Source: Microvirga sp. Mcv34 (GTDB lineage Bacteria; Pseudomonadota; Alphaproteobacteria; Rhizobiales; Beijerinckiaceae). From it: a stretch of 64,000 bases of DNA. The stretch covers positions 1 to 64,000 of the forward strand of contig NZ_JALJRK010000030.1 in assembly GCF_024519725.1 (NCBI RefSeq), in the 5' to 3' direction. Below, piece after piece: positions 60,986 to 64,000 of this stretch. The stretch's first letter is position 1. Every line of letters begins with the position of its first letter. The position numbers and the translations under genes are program-made. The notes below the pieces were generated by a model that saw only the letters and a program-made list of their open reading frames with translations, was not told where the DNA came from and ran no database searches.

Positions 60986-61102
60986 ATAAGAACGCCAGTC
61001 CGTCTGCTCCACCCCTCGGCTTAGCTGTGGAGGGACGTTCGCAACCGTGCGCGGATGATGGATCGCTTCCGAAGGGACAGCTAGGCTCCCCAAGGGGGTC
61101 AC

Positions 61103-62824
61103 ATGCGCATCAGCAAAATCGTCATCAGAAACTGGCGGTCCATCAAGGACCTGGAGTTCCATCCAACCGACATTACCGCCCTGATCGGGCCGAACAATGC
61201 CGGCAAGACCAACATCCTTTCCGCCTTGGCCTTCCTGCTTGGGGAGCGCTGGCCTTCCGCGAACACGCTGCAGGACACCGACTTCTACCGGAAGGACCGC
61301 AGTCGCAACCTCTACATCTCAGCCTCGTTTGACGGGGCTCCCGACAACATCGCACGGGTTTGGTTCTCGACGGAGGAAGGGCGCCTCCAGTGCACCTTCA
61401 ATGGGAACGACCGTGCCTATAACATGACCCAAGCGCGGCGCGAGTTGATCCCGCTGGTCTACCTCGATGCCGCGCGGTCCTTCGACAGCGCATTCTCGTC
61501 ATCCCAATGGTCGCTCTTCGGACGGATCGTCCGGGAACTCGACGCGGACTTTCGGAGAACCCAGCCCGAGGCAGTGCAGACGGCCGTCTAGAAGCTGCTG
61601 ACTCAAGCACAAGAACTTTTGCGGACGGACCTCTATCAGGCCTTTGAGGCGAGTATCGTCAGGGCCTTCGCCGACCAGGTCCGCCTTACGTCCCACCGAG
61701 TGCAGTTCGATTTCCGGACCTTTGACCCGCTGAACTTCTACAAGACTCTTCAGCCCATCCTGATCGAGCATGCCGAGGCCAAGAGCCCGGCCGAGGTGGG
61801 ATCGGGGATGAGAAACCTCATCGTGATGGCCCTCTTCCGCGCCTATGCGAGCGTGCTCCGACGGGGAGCCATCATCGCAGTCGAGGAGCCCGAGATCTAG
61901 CTTCATCCCCATGCGCAGCGAAGCGTGGCCAGCGTGTTCGAGGAGCTCGCCGCCGGCGGTAGCCAGATTTTCTACTCAACCCACAGCCCGACCTTTGTGA
62001 ATGTGGCTAGGGCGGATCGAATTGTTCTGGTGGAGCGCTGTGACGACGAGGAGGAGGACATCTGCACTCAGGTCAACACGACCACTGCCGAAGAGCTCCT
62101 CCGTTCCCGTCGAAGGCTGCACCCGGAGATGCGCATGTCGGTCACCAGTCTGCAGGAACGGTACAGGATGCTGTGTGCGCCCGAGCATGCTGACGCCTAT
62201 TTTGCCCGTGTGGTCGTGATCGTGGAGGGGCCGACCGAGGCGGCGGCCCTGCCGATCTTCGCGCAAGGGTTGGGCGTGGACATCGACGCCCTCGGCATTT
62301 CCATCGTGCCGGCCCGCGGCAAGACCTCGGTTGATGCCTTCTACCAGCTCTACCAGACTCACAAGATTGCCGTGTTCGCTGTTTTCGACAGCGACACCCA
62401 CAAGAACGACGCGGACCGCGCCTGGAACCGGGTGCTCACGCGCATGCTGGGATTGGAGGAGACCGACACCCCTCCCGCCGGAACCGGGCGGACCCACGCG
62501 ATCCTGGACGGTGATTACGAACGCGCCATGAGACAGGCGGTGAACTTGGCAAGCCCTGGTCTCTACGAGCAGCTGCGGGCCGGGGCCGCAGAGCTGCTAG
62601 GGGACAGCAAGCCTCTCGTGGCGCGCTACATGGCGTCGGAGCTCGTCCGGCAAGGCATCATTCCTGATTTCATCCGAGAGATCATTCGGGGGGTGCGCCA
62701 ACTCGCGTCCCCTGCCCCGGCCGGCTTGGAACCGGATGAACCGGCGCCGGAGTCTCCAAGGGCTGCTAGCGGCAGCCGCGAAGCAGCTGCCGTCGACGAT
62801 CTGATCTCCAATGTATTCAGCTGA
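61103..62824 (+). pseudogene. OLD-like ATPase/TOPRIM nuclease gene with two in-frame TAG codons
   Basis: A single frame of 573 codons if two TAG codons are read through: codon 163 (61589-61591) and codon 266 (61898-61900). No frameshift occurs. The parts form one OLD-family protein: ABC ATPase with Walker A GPNNAGKT at 29-36, VEEPEI-TAG-LHPHAQR (Walker B/D-loop; a Tyr-like residue is normal where the TAG stands), the STHSP switch, then a TOPRIM domain (VVIVEGPTEAAALPIFAQGL, VFDSDTHKNDAD). OLD proteins are ATP-dependent nucleases in phage defence. GGGGG precedes the ATG. TAG is used as a true stop by other genes here, so inactivation is likelier than recoding. Confidence 0.75.
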
Positions 62825-62914
62825 GGACGCTGACGGGCGTAGCACCGTCGCCTTGGCGGCGCCGGACGCACAACGTTCCGAGTCGAGGCTTCGGTTAAGC
62901 CGGGCGTGAGCGTC

Positions 62915-63754
62915 ATGCCTGACCATAAGACCTCGGGAAACTCGCGCGAGTCAGCATCTTTCGCAGGTCATTATTTTAAAGAATGGTTGCAGCTGGATGT
63001 AGACTCACCCCGACAGATTGCCCGACAAAATGGCTTCAAACTCTCGAAGGCTAGATTCCCGAGTGTTGCAATGAACCAAAATGACCGGCTTCGGATTGCC
63101 TATGCCCGCGCGCAGGGCTTGCGAAATACCATACCACTCACCGGCTTAGTACGGGGCGTCCCGGCCCGCGACCTAAATACAATAATCGATTCAGTTGGCG
63201 ACCTGATCGGGGACCAAGCTCCACAACTGAAGGTTCCTGAGAGCGCTTTCTATGAGAGCAATGGCGAGTGGTGCAATCTCGATGTGCTGCGCTCTAAACT
63301 GGGGCAGTTCCTATCGTTGATGGAATTCGCCTACCAGCCGAGCAACAAAGTTGTTGAGGTTGGCAGCCTCTATAACTCAATCCAGGACAGCGACCTGAAA
63401 GCGCGGTGCTCCGATCTGCTGTCTGCCCCAGGCAACTTTGACCGGGTTATAAATCAGGCCACTCAGGTTCTGGAAGATCGCATTCGAAAGCTCTCAGGCG
63501 CTGAGGGTACAGGTGTACCCTTAGTCAACACCGCAATTAACTCAAATCTGGATCGTGCCGTGCTCCGGATTTCCGAGGATCGAGAAGAACATGAAGGTAT
63601 CGCACACATTTGCCGAGGGATCATGCTAGCCTTCCGAAATCCAACGCATCACCATCTAACCGATGACATCAGCCGAGAGGACGCACTGAAGGTCTGCGCC
63701 TTCATTGATACATTGCTGGCAACAATCGGGCGGGCTAGGGTAGCCAAACCCTAG
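62915..63754 (+). CDS. HEPN/Ymh (TIGR02391-like) protein
   Basis: 279 aa. Helical N-part (FAGHYFKEWLQLDVDSPRQI, LRIAYARAQGLRNTIPLTGL), middle LSLMEFAYQPSNKVVEVGSL, and a C-terminal HEPN_Ymh-like end (ICRGIMLAFRNPTHHHLTDD, DALKVCAFIDTLLATIG), where R-NP-x-H is the usual HEPN RNase-type motif. The base composition is more AT-rich than the genes before 50 kb, which suggests transfer. Start GTG at 62906 or ATG at 62915. It lies 90 bp after the OLD-like gene. Confidence 0.75.
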   Translation: MPDHKTSGNSRESASFAGHYFKEWLQLDVDSPRQIARQNGFKLSKARFPSVAMNQNDRLRIAYARAQGLRNTIPLTGLVRGVPARDLNTIIDSVGDLIGDQAPQLKVPESAFYESNGEWCNLDVLRSKLGQFLSLMEFAYQPSNKVVEVGSLYNSIQDSDLKARCSDLLSAPGNFDRVINQATQVLEDRIRKLSGAEGTGVPLVNTAINSNLDRAVLRISEDREEHEGIAHICRGIMLAFRNPTHHHLTDDISREDALKVCAFIDTLLATIGRARVAKP

Positions 63755-63759
63755 TCCGA

Positions 63760-64000
63760 TCACCCTCCTGAGAAGTAAACAGCTTTGTCGAGCTGCCGAT
63801 AAAGGAAGCTGATAAAGCTGAGAAGATCCAGTGCATCTTCCTTAGATATCGGCCAATCGATGGCGGGTTCATGAGCAGTTGGATTTCGAACTGCTCGCAT
63901 CATCCCGGCCGACAGGAATTTGATCCCATCTTGCAAATTAAGGTCCGTTTCACTTTGACAGGGAGTGATCTTTAGTACGCCAGTGCGACCATCCCAAACG
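63760..64000 (-). CDS. HEPN/Ymh (TIGR02391-like) protein, 5' end outside window
   Basis: The reverse-strand frame ends TGA at 63760 and reads VWDGRTGVLKITPCQSETDL, then GIKFLSAGMMRAVRNPTAHE (R-NP-x-H motif), EDALDLLSFISFLYRQLDKA. This is the C-terminal 80 residues of a second Ymh-type HEPN protein. It is convergent with the 62915 gene with 5 bp between stops and is AT-richer than the core region. The N-terminus lies beyond the window. Confidence 0.7.
   Translation of the reverse strand, partial: VWDGRTGVLKITPCQSETDLNLQDGIKFLSAGMMRAVRNPTAHEPAIDWPISKEDALDLLSFISFLYRQLDKAVYFSGG

Noticed and set aside
61103..62824. General reassignment of TAG to an amino acid
   Set aside because: Other well-supported genes in the window end with TAG, for example the cupredoxin gene at 5331 and the HTH gene at 22864, so a genome-wide recoding is not tenable.

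Overview
The window looks like a chromosomal stretch of a high-GC alphaproteobacterium of the Rhizobiales (Hyphomicrobiales), most like Methylobacteriaceae such as Microvirga. The pointers are a heme-PAS FixL with FixJ, an Irr-type Fur protein with an HHH heme motif, a BigR-type sulfide sensor, a periplasmic nitrate reductase operon, short Rnk/GreA-like proteins and the TIGR02587/TIGR02588 membrane pair. This placement is inference from gene content; no rRNA or tRNA gene was found. There is no CRISPR array and no recognisable transposase.

Layout. 1-1036 is the 5' part of a heme-copper oxidase subunit I gene. 1325-10256 is a plus-strand stress and redox region: small proteins, AhpD-like, DUF488, a CBS-BON protein, a periplasmic protein plus cupredoxin, a membrane-anchored glycoside hydrolase, an ECF sigma factor, DUF2231 and PAS proteins. 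Three genes or operons here, including the sigma gene itself, share the promoter-like motif GGAACC-N16-ATCYAAT. 10190-22070 is mostly minus strand: deaminase, ankyrin protein, rRNA pseudouridine synthase, glutamate dehydrogenase, HemD, RidA, SpeE/SpeD, a PtsN-like protein and HPF, with five Rnk/GreA-like paralogues scattered among them. 22649-28455 holds two more CBS-BON proteins, the TIGR02587/2588 pair, OsmC and a hemolysin III-type protein.

28680-34828 is a complete napEFDABC operon followed by a DUF4142 gene and moeA. Upstream lie an Fnr-type half-conserved box and a Crp/Fnr regulator. 36533-40579 joins iron and oxygen control: an Irr-box-like palindrome, Bfd, a divergent bacterioferritin lacking two ligands, Irr, FixL, FixJ, and a FixK-box-preceded receiver protein. 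40563-50185 contains cytochrome b561, an HWE kinase, a diguanylate cyclase, DUF6894 proteins (one frameshifted), ChaC, a BigR operon whose persulfide dioxygenase is reduced to a 47-residue stub, MAPEG and an L,D-transpeptidase lipoprotein.

50341-64000 is accessory DNA. It starts with head-to-head remnants of an ICMT and a MerR gene. Next is a minus-strand set (two tandem paralogous membrane proteins, an RNase H-fold-like protein, a Ser/Thr kinase, a tiny protein) with a divergent membrane protein. Then comes an AAA ATPase with many very small genes, including two HTH proteins. A promoter gap carries two copies of a 20-bp palindrome, TGTCCGC-N6-RCGGACA. Last are an OLD-like ATPase/TOPRIM gene interrupted by two in-frame TAG codons and two convergent HEPN/Ymh (TIGR02391-like) genes. 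The tail has the look of a defence or integrated-element island, partly decayed.
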